A stretch of DNA of 31,448 nt from Actinomycetes bacterium (GTDB taxonomy: Bacteria; Actinomycetota; Actinomycetes; Propionibacteriales; Nocardioidaceae). A program made the translations under genes and the position numbers. The notes beneath the pieces are model-generated. The model had not been told where the DNA came from and searched no databases. It saw nothing but the letters and a program-made list of their open reading frames with translations. The stretch is from NCBI GenBank assembly GCA_023460975.1, contig JAEWOG010000005.1, positions 1 through 31,448 of the forward strand, read 5' to 3'. Numbering within the stretch: position 1 is the stretch's first letter; every line of letters begins with the position of its first letter. Positions 1 through 7,400 of the stretch are shown here, in pieces.

Positions 1-117
1 TTGGGCCAGGCCGATGCCCTCGGCGAGGTAGTAGTCGTCGGCGCGGGAGCGGTCGGCCTCAACGTACTGCCGAGCGGCGGCCGCGGCGCCGCGGTAGATC
101 TTCAGCCCTCCGTGCAC
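1..117 (-). CDS. MobF/TrwC-type conjugative relaxase, N-terminal fragment (runs off window)
   Basis: Only the first 39 codons lie in the window; the rest continues beyond base 1. The GTG start at 117 has a good ribosome binding site (GGGAGGTG) about 8 bases upstream. The peptide reads KIYRGAAAAARQYVEADRSR followed by ADDYYLAEG, which I recognise from memory as the N-terminus of actinobacterial MobF-family relaxases. These enzymes nick the transfer origin and covalently carry single-stranded DNA into the recipient, often with a fused helicase. Catalytic tyrosines and the histidine triad cannot be checked on this fragment, although two adjacent Tyr residues are present. The call implies that the left edge of the window belongs to an integrated conjugative or mobilizable element. 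The family call rests on 39 residues and is therefore tentative in detail. Confidence 0.7.
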   Translation of the reverse strand, partial: MHGGLKIYRGAAAAARQYVEADRSRADDYYLAEGIGLAQ

Positions 118-332
118 CCCCAGACACCTCCCTCAGTAACCACCGACAACCGCATATCCGCAGGTCAGCGCCCCTCTTGGCGCGCTTCTCCCTACAGAAT
201 TTCGTAGCATGCGTGCCGCTCGGTTGGAAGGGTGGAGGGGCGCCGCGAGGGGACGAATCCGGGTGCCGTTGGTGGTTGGGGACGGGTGGCTGAGGAGCGA
301 GCGGGAGGGGTGGTTTGGGACAGGAGGCTGGT
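118..332. other. Intergenic region upstream of the relaxase; no gene seen
   Basis: No convincing coding frame lies here. It must hold the promoter of the relaxase gene (reading leftwards); an AT-rich patch around 196-212 (gaatttcgtag on the plus strand) is the likeliest core promoter. MobF transfer origins usually lie just upstream of the relaxase gene, so an oriT could be here, but I see no long inverted repeat that would prove it. Confidence 0.3.
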
Positions 333-1097
333 TCAGGGTGAAGACGTGGGGATGCGGCGCGCCTCGAGAGTGCGTACGACCTCGGCGGCGGCATCCCGAT
401 CGACCGGATCACCGTCGAGCTGCGCAAGCCACCCGAGCAGCTGACGACCCGCGACAAACCGGGTCCCGTCGACGACCGCGTCCTCGGGGACACCGTGCTG
501 GGCAGCTCCCCACAGCACCACGACGGGGGTGACGCCGAGCGGGTTCACCTTGGCCCGGCGGACCCCGCGGGAGTCCCCTCGGAGCAGGTCGCGGGTGATC
601 CCCTCGGCGCGGAGTTTGGCCTTCTGGGCAGCCTTGGCCATCTCCTCGGTGTCCTTGATGACGTTGCGCCACTTCGAGTCGATAACGACCAGTCCGCCGC
701 GCCGAGTCACGACCAAGTGATCGATGTCGCCGTACTGGAGGGAGAGGCTGTCGACCCAGTTCCAGACCAGTTTCTTGCGCTTCGCGCGCTCGAGTTCGCT
801 TCGCGTGTTGTCCTCGCCCCAGGCGCCGCGCACGTGCCGGATCGCTTCGGAGTCGTTCGCGAGGAACGAGCTGTACAGCATGTGCAGATACGTGGCCACG
901 AGCCCCGTCGGCACGGCACCCAACAGCCACCACCGGAACGGCGGCGATGAGATCGTGAATGAAAGGAGCGAGATGCTGAACGCGAGCAGCACGACAAAGC
1001 CCACGGAGAGAACGCCGACCACTCGGAGGTTGGACCGCACCCAGGCTCTCAGGCGTCGTCGAAACTCACGTCGCGAGTACGGATGGATCTTGGGCAT
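333..1097 (-). CDS. Membrane-anchored NERD-domain protein
   Basis: A 254-residue protein of the nuclease-related domain (NERD) family. After a basic N-terminus (RREFRRRLR) there are two hydrophobic segments at about residues 24-48 and 55-78. The NERD core follows: GAWGEDNTR at about 91-99, then DIDHLVVTRRGGLVVIDSKW at about 124-143. This pattern (G-x-x-GE, an invariant Asp, then V-x-D-x-K) resembles the PD-(D/E)xK nuclease fold. Family knowledge: NERD proteins are suspected DNA-processing enzymes and are common on plasmids and in defence or conjugation contexts, but few have a proven activity. The ATG start at 1097 has GGAG about 6 bases upstream. It is transcribed in the same direction as the relaxase, 215 bases apart, so it may belong to the same mobile module. 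Confidence 0.85.
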   Translation of the reverse strand: MPKIHPYSRREFRRRLRAWVRSNLRVVGVLSVGFVVLLAFSISLLSFTISSPPFRWWLLGAVPTGLVATYLHMLYSSFLANDSEAIRHVRGAWGEDNTRSELERAKRKKLVWNWVDSLSLQYGDIDHLVVTRRGGLVVIDSKWRNVIKDTEEMAKAAQKAKLRAEGITRDLLRGDSRGVRRAKVNPLGVTPVVVLWGAAQHGVPEDAVVDGTRFVAGRQLLGWLAQLDGDPVDRDAAAEVVRTLEARRIPTSSP

Positions 1098-1242
1098 GCA
1101 GACTCCACGGGTCGGGGTTCCGATTCAAACCCGACTCTGAGCCGCGCGTCCTGGCTTCAGGGAACTTGAGGATCCAAGGAGGAGGTGCCGCCACGCGGTG
1201 CGAGTACCAGGTGCTCGTTCTCCTTGGCTGGCCCGCACTCCA

Positions 1243-1716
1243 TCACAGAAGCACCGCATCGCGTCGGACGTCGTCGTCGAGGTCCGGCTTCAGCCCCTCG
1301 TAGTCGACCAGGTCGACCTCACGCCCCAACACCTGCTCGATCAGCTGCTTGAACCGGACGAAGTCGAACGTGGACGTGCCCGACGGGGACGCCACGACGA
1401 GGTCGATGTCCGAGTCGACGCGGGCTTGCCGACGTCCGACCGAACCGAACACTGCGAGCTCGGTGTAGCCGCGCTCGGCAGCGAGAGCCTTCAGCACTGG
1501 ACCCGCTGCGTCGACGATCAATTCCGGGTGCGCGCTCCTCAGGTCGCTCGCGGCTTTCAGTTGTTGACTGACGGCCGGCTGACTGATTCCGAGCTCAGCC
1601 GCTACCTGCCGCTGCGACATGCCGTCAGCGATCATGGCCCTCAGCGCGAGCGCACGGCGAAGGCGCGCGACCTCCTCGTCGCGTCGGGCAGCGCGGTACT
1701 CCGCAACCAGAGACAT
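1243..1716 (-). CDS. HTH domain fused to a minimal nucleotidyltransferase (MNT antitoxin-like)
   Basis: A 157-residue two-domain protein. Residues about 24-54 form a helix-turn-helix (MSQRQVAAELGISQPAVSQQL). Residues about 84-150 form a minimal nucleotidyltransferase with the catalytic signature GSVGR (91-95) and DSDIDL (101-106). Family knowledge: minimal nucleotidyltransferases often act as antitoxins that AMPylate HEPN toxins. Here no HEPN (DUF86-like) partner is seen on either side, so the protein may be an orphan, or a DNA-binding regulator whose nucleotidyltransferase domain has another target. The start ATG at 1714-1716 lies inside a perfect palindrome (1715-1729) that also contains the ribosome binding site, suggesting autoregulation. 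It is divergent from the HTH gene at 1863. Confidence 0.8.
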   Translation of the reverse strand: MSLVAEYRAARRDEEVARLRRALALRAMIADGMSQRQVAAELGISQPAVSQQLKAASDLRSAHPELIVDAAGPVLKALAAERGYTELAVFGSVGRRQARVDSDIDLVVASPSGTSTFDFVRFKQLIEQVLGREVDLVDYEGLKPDLDDDVRRDAVLL

Positions 1717-1729
1717 AAGGAAACCTTAT
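1715..1729. promoter_or_regulatory. Perfect palindrome over the start codon and RBS of the HTH-nucleotidyltransferase gene
   Basis: The bases ATAAGG, AAA, CCTTAT form a perfect inverted repeat. On the minus strand the AAGG of one arm is the only ribosome binding site candidate (7 bases before ATG), and the other arm overlaps the ATG. As DNA it could be an operator for the encoded HTH; as RNA the hairpin would hide the ribosome binding site. Confidence 0.5.
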
Positions 1730-1807
1730 CGAGCTGCCACGGCGCCCCGGGATACCCCATCAAACACCCGCCACTCGGGCCCACCACCGAACCACCAGCC
1801 CTCGGAG

Positions 1808-1827
1808 GATTATCATATCTGATAATC
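1808..1827. promoter_or_regulatory. AT-rich perfect inverted repeat, probable operator in the divergent promoter region
   Basis: GATTATCA, spacer TATC, then TGATAATC: an 8-bp perfect inverted repeat with 4-base spacer. It is very AT-rich for this genome and lies 36 bases before the HTH gene at 1863, within the 143-base region between two divergent HTH genes. It contains TATCAT/TGATAA sequences usable as a -10 box. It probably binds one of the two flanking HTH proteins. Confidence 0.6.
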
Positions 1828-1862
1828 TTGGCTGGAGTTGATGCGGCCGAGAGGAGGCAATG

Positions 1863-2495
1863 ATGAGCGCACATCCGCATGACCGCGACCACCAGGCCGT
1901 CATCGAGGCGCTGCGCTCGTCCCTGTTGACGAGTGGTGTCAGTCAGAAGGACTTCGCCAAGGCCATCGGCACTTCTGCCCCTCGACTCTCCGCCTACCTG
2001 CACGGCAACACCGTCCCGTCCGCGACGCTTCTGCTCCGGGCACAGCGCATCGCGCGAGCGCTCGGCGCGGCCCGCGAGGAGCAGATCCCGACGTCGCTCG
2101 ACGCGGCCCGTTCCCTGCGTGTCGCACTGCGGACTCAGGGCCGGCCCTCGGGTGTCCTGCGGATCGCCCTCGAGGCGCGCGACCGGTTGCGGGACACGTT
2201 GGAACATCGTTCGCACCTTGTCGATGCTTGGGACGCGGGCGTCTCCGTCGGGGACCCGAACTGGGACGCCCTGCTGGCTGCCTTGGTCGAGCACGAGTTC
2301 ACACTGGCTGGTCGCCCGGCTCCGACCTGGAGTCAGGGCAAGGCGCTGCCACACGAGTGGTTCCCTGCCCGCGGTCGCCTGAGCGAGGAGGCGGTCCGAG
2401 AACAGACGCCACAGTGGCTTCGTGACAAGCGGATCTCGCTTGCCGAGTCTGCCTTGCGGTCGCATGAGTTCGATCCGCCGATGGCAATGCGATGA
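1863..2495 (+). CDS. HTH (XRE/Cro-type) regulator, probable antitoxin of a nucleotidyltransferase pair
   Basis: A 210-residue protein. Residues about 15-60 form an XRE-type helix-turn-helix (SQKDFAKAIGTSAPRLSAYL, then HGNTVPSATLLLRAQRIARA). The remaining two thirds are an alpha-helical domain I do not recognise. Two in-frame ATGs are adjacent (1860 and 1863). The second is preferred because GGAGG at 1853-1857 is then 5 bases away; from the first it is only 2. The stop TGA (2493-2495) overlaps an ATG (2492) as ATGA, and a nucleotidyltransferase gene follows. By context I infer that this is the DNA-binding, autoregulating antitoxin half of a toxin-antitoxin module. The palindrome at 1808-1827 is a plausible operator. 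Confidence 0.7.
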   Translation: MSAHPHDRDHQAVIEALRSSLLTSGVSQKDFAKAIGTSAPRLSAYLHGNTVPSATLLLRAQRIARALGAAREEQIPTSLDAARSLRVALRTQGRPSGVLRIALEARDRLRDTLEHRSHLVDAWDAGVSVGDPNWDALLAALVEHEFTLAGRPAPTWSQGKALPHEWFPARGRLSEEAVREQTPQWLRDKRISLAESALRSHEFDPPMAMR

Positions 2496-2541
2496 GTGCG
2501 CGAGCATCCCCTTCCCCAGCCCGCGGTGGTCGCCCGGGCCC

Positions 2542-3105
2542 TTGAAAGAACTCGACGCGGGCTCCGTCGTCGACCTGCTGGATGACCTCGACAGCAAACT
2601 TGCTCGCCGCGGGACCGCAGCGAGCCTGTACGTCGTCGGGGGCTCGGCGATGTTGCTCGCTCACGGTCGCTCGATCGCCACACCGGACGTCGACATCGCT
2701 CGTACGGTCGATGTCGCCACCTGTGCCGCCGAGGAGATCGCACGAGAGCGGGGTCTGTCGATGAAGTGGCTCAACTCGGCTGCCGCGCCTTGGATCCCAC
2801 CGCGGCCAGACTGCGCGTTGCGGCTCGCATCCCGCCCCGGCGCGACAGTCCATCTCGCGCCCCCGAGACACCTCTTGGCGATGAAACTTGTGGCGTGGCG
2901 GCCCAAGGACGAGGACGACCTCGCGGACCTGCTCATTGCGTGCGACTTGGCTCAGGCCACTGCCGAGGAGGTGTCCGCGGTGCTGTTCGAGTTGTACACC
3001 GCCGAAGACTCCTTGCCGGGGCTCTTGGGCATCCCGCGCTCCGACGCGGAAGCCACCCGCCTTGAAGCGATCGCTCGGGCCCGCGACGCCCTCACCCTTC
3101 TCTGA
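2542..3105 (+). CDS. DUF6036-type nucleotidyltransferase, probable toxin partner
   Basis: From the TTG at 2542 the product is 187 residues (MKELDAGSVVDLLDDLDSKL start). The nucleotidyltransferase fold shows as LYVVGGSAMLLAHG followed by TPDVDIA, which matches the GG-S and D-x-D pattern of the AbiEii/DUF6036 group. Downstream, LLAMKLVAWRPKDEDDLADL is a typical C-terminal motif of the group. Family knowledge: related nucleotidyltransferases act as toxins that modify tRNA or other substrates and are held in check by a co-encoded HTH protein, as is found just upstream. The start is uncertain. The ATG at 2492 that overlaps the upstream stop opens another frame, which closes with a TGA at 2543-2545 overlapping the TTG. 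The frame here stays open upstream of 2542 but offers no start with a clear ribosome binding site. Confidence 0.7.
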   Translation: MKELDAGSVVDLLDDLDSKLARRGTAASLYVVGGSAMLLAHGRSIATPDVDIARTVDVATCAAEEIARERGLSMKWLNSAAAPWIPPRPDCALRLASRPGATVHLAPPRHLLAMKLVAWRPKDEDDLADLLIACDLAQATAEEVSAVLFELYTAEDSLPGLLGIPRSDAEATRLEAIARARDALTLL

Positions 3106-3149
3106 GCGAGGTCTCAACCTCCCCGAGCCTGCGGCTCGTGGCAGCACGC

Positions 3150-3695
3150 TCAAGCTGATCGCGGCGCAAGGTAAGCCTCCCGCAGTTCGTGCATGACCTC
3201 GAGCCGCTCTTCCTCGGGAAGCAGACCTCCCATCGGCGACACCTCTCGCATCTCGATCGAGTCCCGATCCAGGCCGGTCAGGACCCGCCGCAGGCCCGAC
3301 AGGTCGCGGCGCCGCACGAGCTCGGTCCAGCGATCGACGTTGCTCAGGTGCACGGACCCCCGGACAGACTCGCGCTCGCGTTCCAGGTTTCGCTCGAGCT
3401 TCGGCAACCACATCTCCAACGTCTGCGACGTCAATCGCTTCGACAGACGACGGTGGAGCATCCACGACCGAAGCTCAGACCGCGTGAGCTCTGGTCGCAC
3501 CGGTCGACGTACGACCTCAAGCCGATACCCCAAGCACGACAGGAGGCGGTCGAGTTGCTCATCACTGAGGTCCGTCCGGCCGGAGAGAAACTGGCTGATG
3601 CTGGGCTGATGGACACCGCTGATCCGCGACAACTCCGTCTGAGTGATGCCCGTTTCGGACATCACCTGACGAAGGATCTCTCCGCGGGTCTCCAT
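3150..3695 (-). CDS. XRE-family HTH regulator
   Basis: A 181-residue protein whose N-terminus is a classic Cro/C1-type helix-turn-helix (residues about 6-55: ILRQVMSETGITQTELSRIS then GVHQPSISQFLSGRTDLS). The C-terminal part (about 65-181) is rich in Arg, Glu and Leu and is probably helical; I do not recognise it. The frame is open to an ATG at 3716, but the ATG at 3695 places the start right before the HTH and is preferred. No Shine-Dalgarno sequence is seen before either, and a TATACC box 8 bases before 3695 suggests a leaderless transcript. It converges on the nucleotidyltransferase gene with 44 bases between the stops. No partner toxin gene is evident downstream. A short inverted repeat over the promoter (3707-3723) fits self-repression. 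Confidence 0.75.
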   Translation of the reverse strand: METRGEILRQVMSETGITQTELSRISGVHQPSISQFLSGRTDLSDEQLDRLLSCLGYRLEVVRRPVRPELTRSELRSWMLHRRLSKRLTSQTLEMWLPKLERNLERERESVRGSVHLSNVDRWTELVRRRDLSGLRRVLTGLDRDSIEMREVSPMGGLLPEEERLEVMHELREAYLAPRSA

Positions 3696-3706
3696 GGCAC
3701 CATGGT

Positions 3707-3723
3707 ATAGCATCATTCGCTAT
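3707..3723. promoter_or_regulatory. Short inverted repeat at the promoter of the XRE gene
   Basis: ATAGC, 7-base spacer, GCTAT. It overlaps the TATA-like box just before the start of the XRE gene at 3695 and is therefore a candidate operator. The arms are short (5 bp), so the call is weak. Confidence 0.35.
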
Positions 3724-3911
3724 GTCCGAAAAACGCTAGAGCCCCGACATTCCTGTGCCCGATTTGTGCCTACGATTCTCACTCGACCTCATCGACGACA
3801 AACTACGACGATGTGTTTTCGCAGGTCAGGGCGGGTGTACCACTGACGACCATCAACGAGCTCCCCGTTAGGCGGGGTCCCGGCCTACAGGCCGACCCAC
3901 TCCCACCCTCT
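3724..3911. other. Non-coding gap at the right end of the accessory region
   Basis: No gene is seen. There is a small inverted repeat CCCCGTTAGGCGGGG near 3864-3878 and a second one, CGGCCTACAGGCCG, right after it. These may be a terminator or remnants of an element end. No tRNA fragment or clear attachment site is recognisable. Confidence 0.3.
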
Positions 3912-3963
3912 CGCGCGGACGTCATACGGTGCGCGGCAACGGGTGCGCCCACCGCATGACGTC
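3912..3963. repeat. 52-bp stem-loop repeat, copy 1
   Basis: Starts with CGCGCGGACGTCATACGGTG and ends with CACCGCATGACGTC. It is identical to copy 2 (4354-4405) except for one base (C instead of T in the right arm), which places a mismatch in the stem. The two arms of about 14 bp flank an 18-base loop with an inner GCGC/GCGC pairing. It looks like a REP/BIME-type element. Confidence 0.85.
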
Positions 3964-3973
3964 AACCCATCGC

Positions 3974-3993
3974 TGGTTGAGCCCGTCGAAACC
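3974..3993. repeat. Dispersed-repeat sequence at the permease breakpoint
   Basis: TGGTTGAGCCCGTCGAAACC. From memory, close variants of this 20-mer (read on the other strand as GGTTTCGACNGGCTCAACCA) recur in intergenic regions of many actinobacterial genomes. There is one copy in this window, exactly where similarity to the permease stops. Confidence 0.55.
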
Positions 3994-3994
3994 T

Positions 3995-4342
3995 GGGCTG
4001 GCAGCCGCCGGAATCCTGCTGCTCTTCACCGTCGCGCTGACCTGGCTGGCCGTCGTGGCCGGGCTCTCCGCAAAGTCCGTCGATGGAGCGAGCGCCTTCA
4101 GCTACCCGCTGATCTTCCTGCCGTTCATCAGCTCGGCCTTCGTGCCGACGGACTCGATGCCCGGACCGGTTGCGTGGTTCGCCGAGAACCAGCCGGTCAC
4201 CTCGATCGTCAACGCCATCCGTGCGCTGCTCGCCGGGACCCCGGCCGGGAACGACCTCTGGGTCGCGCTCGCCTGGTGCGTCGGCCTGCTCGCGGTGGCG
4301 TACGTCTGGGCCGTCGCGACGTACCGCCGCAGACTGCGCTGA
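3995..4342 (+). pseudogene. ABC-2 type transporter permease, C-terminal fragment
   Basis: The frame gives about 115 residues ending at TGA 4340-4342: GLAAAGILLLFTVALTWLAV, then a loop and the segment FSYPLIFLPFISSAFVPTDS, then PVAWFAENQPVTSIVNAIRA and a last hydrophobic helix before RRRLR. This is the typical C-terminal third of DrrB-like ABC-2 permeases (the full family length is roughly 240-290 residues), with three predicted membrane segments. The N-terminal two thirds and the partner ATPase gene are absent. Upstream of about 3995 the frame runs into repeats, so the gene was cut by recombination or deletion at this point. An in-frame ATG at 3959 exists but lies in the repeat; I see no reason to believe the fragment is functional. 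It is bracketed by two near-identical stem-loop repeats. Confidence 0.8.
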
Positions 4343-4353
4343 AGCCGGCCAGG

Positions 4354-4405
4354 CGCGCGGACGTCATACGGTGCGCGGCAACGGGTGCGCCCACCGTATG
4401 ACGTC
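4354..4405. repeat. 52-bp stem-loop repeat, copy 2
   Basis: Arms GACGTCATACGGTG (4360-4373) and CACCGTATGACGTC (4392-4405) are perfect complements; the loop is 4374-4391. It is 51/52 identical to copy 1, in direct orientation, with 442 bp between corresponding positions. It lies between the permease fragment and the convergent phosphoesterase gene, so as RNA it could also serve as a bidirectional terminator. Confidence 0.85.
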
Positions 4406-4415
4406 GTGCGGTGGT

Positions 4416-7400
4416 CTAGTTCTGGGTGATCCGTCCCTCCACCACGGGCGCGACAGGCGAGTTGGCAGCGATGTAGTCGACGGTGACCTGCATCAGGTCG
4501 TCCCCCGGCTGCTGCACGTCGACGCCTTCACCAAACACCGTGTAGCCGTCGCCGCCGCCGTACATGAAGTCGTTGGTCACCAGGCGGATCGTGTCCGCGT
4601 CGCCGATGGGGACCTCGCTGCCACCCGCAGCGGGGACCCGCCATATGCCATCGACAACCGGGGTCGCGCCGTTGCAGTGGAAGGTGGCGCGCAGCCCCGA
4701 GACCTGCGGGAAGCGACCGGTGGCGATGTTGGGGTCACACGCGGGCGAGAACCCGTTGAGGAACGCCGTACGCAACTGGGCGCCCGTCACCGTCAGCAGC
4801 GTCGACCTGTTGCCGAACGGAAGCACCGCGAACACCTCACCCCACGTGATCTCACACGCCGCCTCCCCCGCGCTGGGCGGGGAACAGACCAGGTCGGCCC
4901 GCAGGCCACCGGAGTTGGTGTACGCAGCATCGACGCCGGGGTACTTGTTGCGCATCGCGTCGGTCACCAGGTTGCCCATGGCCGACTCCAACAGCCGGCT
5001 CGGCGCACGCCGGATGTCGCCAGCCTGAGTGCCGATGACCTGGTTGCGCAGCTCGTCGGTCTGAGCGTTGGCGTCGTCCACGATCGCCTGGACGTCGGCG
5101 CGAGCAGCGACACCGAGGTTCTTGGCGACCCGCGTCGCGCCGCCGGCCCACGCCACGTCTCCGCCGCGCGCCATCAGCTGGAGCACTGAGTAGGAGCCCC
5201 CGGCGTTGACTCCCTCGGTGATGAGGATGCGTCCGCGCATCAGGTTGGAGACCCGATGGGTGTGACCCACGATCATCGCGTCGACCGTCGTCGTCTGGAG
5301 GGCGTCCGCGATGGCCAGGATCGGGCCCTCCCACGGGGTGCCGGGAGAGTTGCCGACCGTGTTGGCGCCCAGCGAGGCGCCCTGGTGGATCACCACGACC
5401 TGCACCTTCACGCCTTGCCGGCGCAGCCGTTCGGACTCTGCGCGGATGCGCGGAGCTTCGGGCAGGAAGCGCAGCCCTTCGGTTGCCCCCGCCGCCACGA
5501 GTTCCGGCGTCTGCTCCAGGCCTGCACCGATCACGCCGACCTTGACTCCGTTGACCCGGAACACCCTGGACGGCGTCACCCATGCCGGCGGCTGACCGGT
5601 GGCCTCGTCAACGATGTTGGTGGCGAGGAACGGGAAGTTCGCCCGCGCCTGCTGCTCCAGCAGCCGCGCGACGCCGTAGTCGAACTCGTGGTTGCCGTAC
5701 GAGGTCGCATCCAGCCCCCACGCGTTCTCCACGTCGATGGCAGGCATGTCCTGCAGCAGTCCCGAGTTGGGCGGCGAGGCGCCGACGTTGTCGCCCGCCG
5801 CGAGGATGAGCCCCTCGCCCGGCAGCGCGCCGAGTTCCTCGTCGAACAGCGTGCCCAGCACCGCGGCGCCGCCGACGCGCGCGTTGACCGCGTTGTCGTA
5901 CCCGCGCGTGGTCGGCTCGAGTTGGCCGTGGAAGTCGTTGAGTCCCACGATGGGCACCGACGTGTAGCGCCGACCTCCGTCGACCACGTCGAGGAGCACG
6001 CGCCCCTGACTGTGTTGCGGCTGCGGGATCCCGAGCATGAACGCCAGGGTCGGGGCCAGATCGATGGAACGCGCGGCCACCGAACGGTGCGCGACCCCCG
6101 CGCCACCGGCGAGGAACGTGGCGCGCATGTTGATGTTGGCGGAGAGCACCTGCACATCGGGGACGTAGCCGTGCTGCCCGAAGAACTGCGACGGCGCCAC
6201 CAGCGTGCCCGGCGTCTGGGCGTCGAACTGATAGGGCGGGTACGCGAACACCACGAGATCACCCGTACGCGTGGGGTGCGCCATGTCTGCGGTGCTGCCC
6301 GGGCCGTTGGGAATCCTGCGAGCCTCGGCCTTGGTGAAGATGCGGTCGATCACCTTCCAGCCCTCGGGGCTCGAGTCGTGCGTCCAGTCGTTGGGGTCGA
6401 CCAGGCCCTGGTACTTCGCTCGGATCGCCGCCAGTGTCTCGGCCTCCGCAGCCGCGGGCACCTGCTGGACGCCCCCTCCTGCGGGGTCGCGCCCGGCAAG
6501 GTTGAGATAGATCTGCAAGGTGCCGCCCGCCCAGCAGGCCTTGGCCATGCCGATGGTCTCGCCGGTGGCCGGACGGCAGTTCGAGGTCTGCGGCTTCGAC
6601 AGCAACCCGAGTTCGACGAGCGGGAGGCTGGCGTCGACGGCCAGGAACTGTGGGGCGAACCCGTGGTCCGAGCCGACGAAGGTGGTGGGGTTGCGTCCGG
6701 CCAGCGAGCGCGCGAGTTTGAGGGTCGCGTCGGACTCCGCGTACGCCTCGCGGATGTAGGCGGAGCGCTTCGAAACCCGCCCGTCGCGCACACCGTCAAG
6801 GTCCACGTCGTCGTACGCGGGGTTGGGTTGACCGTTCGCCAGCTTGGGCGTGACCAGTCCCAGGAACTGGTGCTGGAACTCGTCAGTCGTGGGCATCCCC
6901 ACCAGCATCAGGTCCGGGGAGTACTTCTTGGCGACGTACTTGAGCATCGGCCAGTGGCCCTTCGACCAGTACATGCCCTGCTCGGCGTACGTGTCCTCGC
7001 TGGTGACTCCCGCTTCGAGGATCGCGTAGTCGGCGGCGGTCGAGGTCGGGAACGTGGCTGCCAAGAACTCGTCGAACTCCGTGAACCCTGGCTCGCCCGG
7101 CCAGCTGGGCCAACTCGCGATCGCACGCGTCACCGAGGTGTGGAACAGGCGCACTCGCGACAGGTCCGAGGAGAGGGTCTCGACCTTGAGCAGCATGCCG
7201 GCGGTCTTCGAGTCGAGTGCCCCGCCCTGAAGCGTCACCTTCACGTCGGCCCACTCCCCCTCACGCAAGGTGGCGACCGCGTCCGTGCCAGCCTTGGTGG
7301 GAGAGAACAGCACCTTGTCGTAGCGCACCCGGCCGTCATCGCGGCTGTCGTAGATGTAGGCGTTGAGGCCGTACTTGTCGGCGCCTGCGTCCAGCACCCG

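Noticed and set aside
59..493. A minus-strand frame overlapping the relaxase start
   Set aside because: It is in another frame, is Arg/Pro/Ser-rich and overlaps both the relaxase N-terminus and the end of the NERD gene.
1108..1136. A tRNA T-arm-like sequence with GTCGGGG and CCCGAC arms
   Set aside because: No acceptor, D or anticodon arm can be found beside it; it is only a short imperfect hairpin.
1198..1863. A plus-strand frame preceded by an AAGGAGGAGG sequence
   Set aside because: The purine-rich sequence mimics a ribosome binding site, but the frame is antisense to the HTH-nucleotidyltransferase gene, whose HTH and catalytic motifs are clear.
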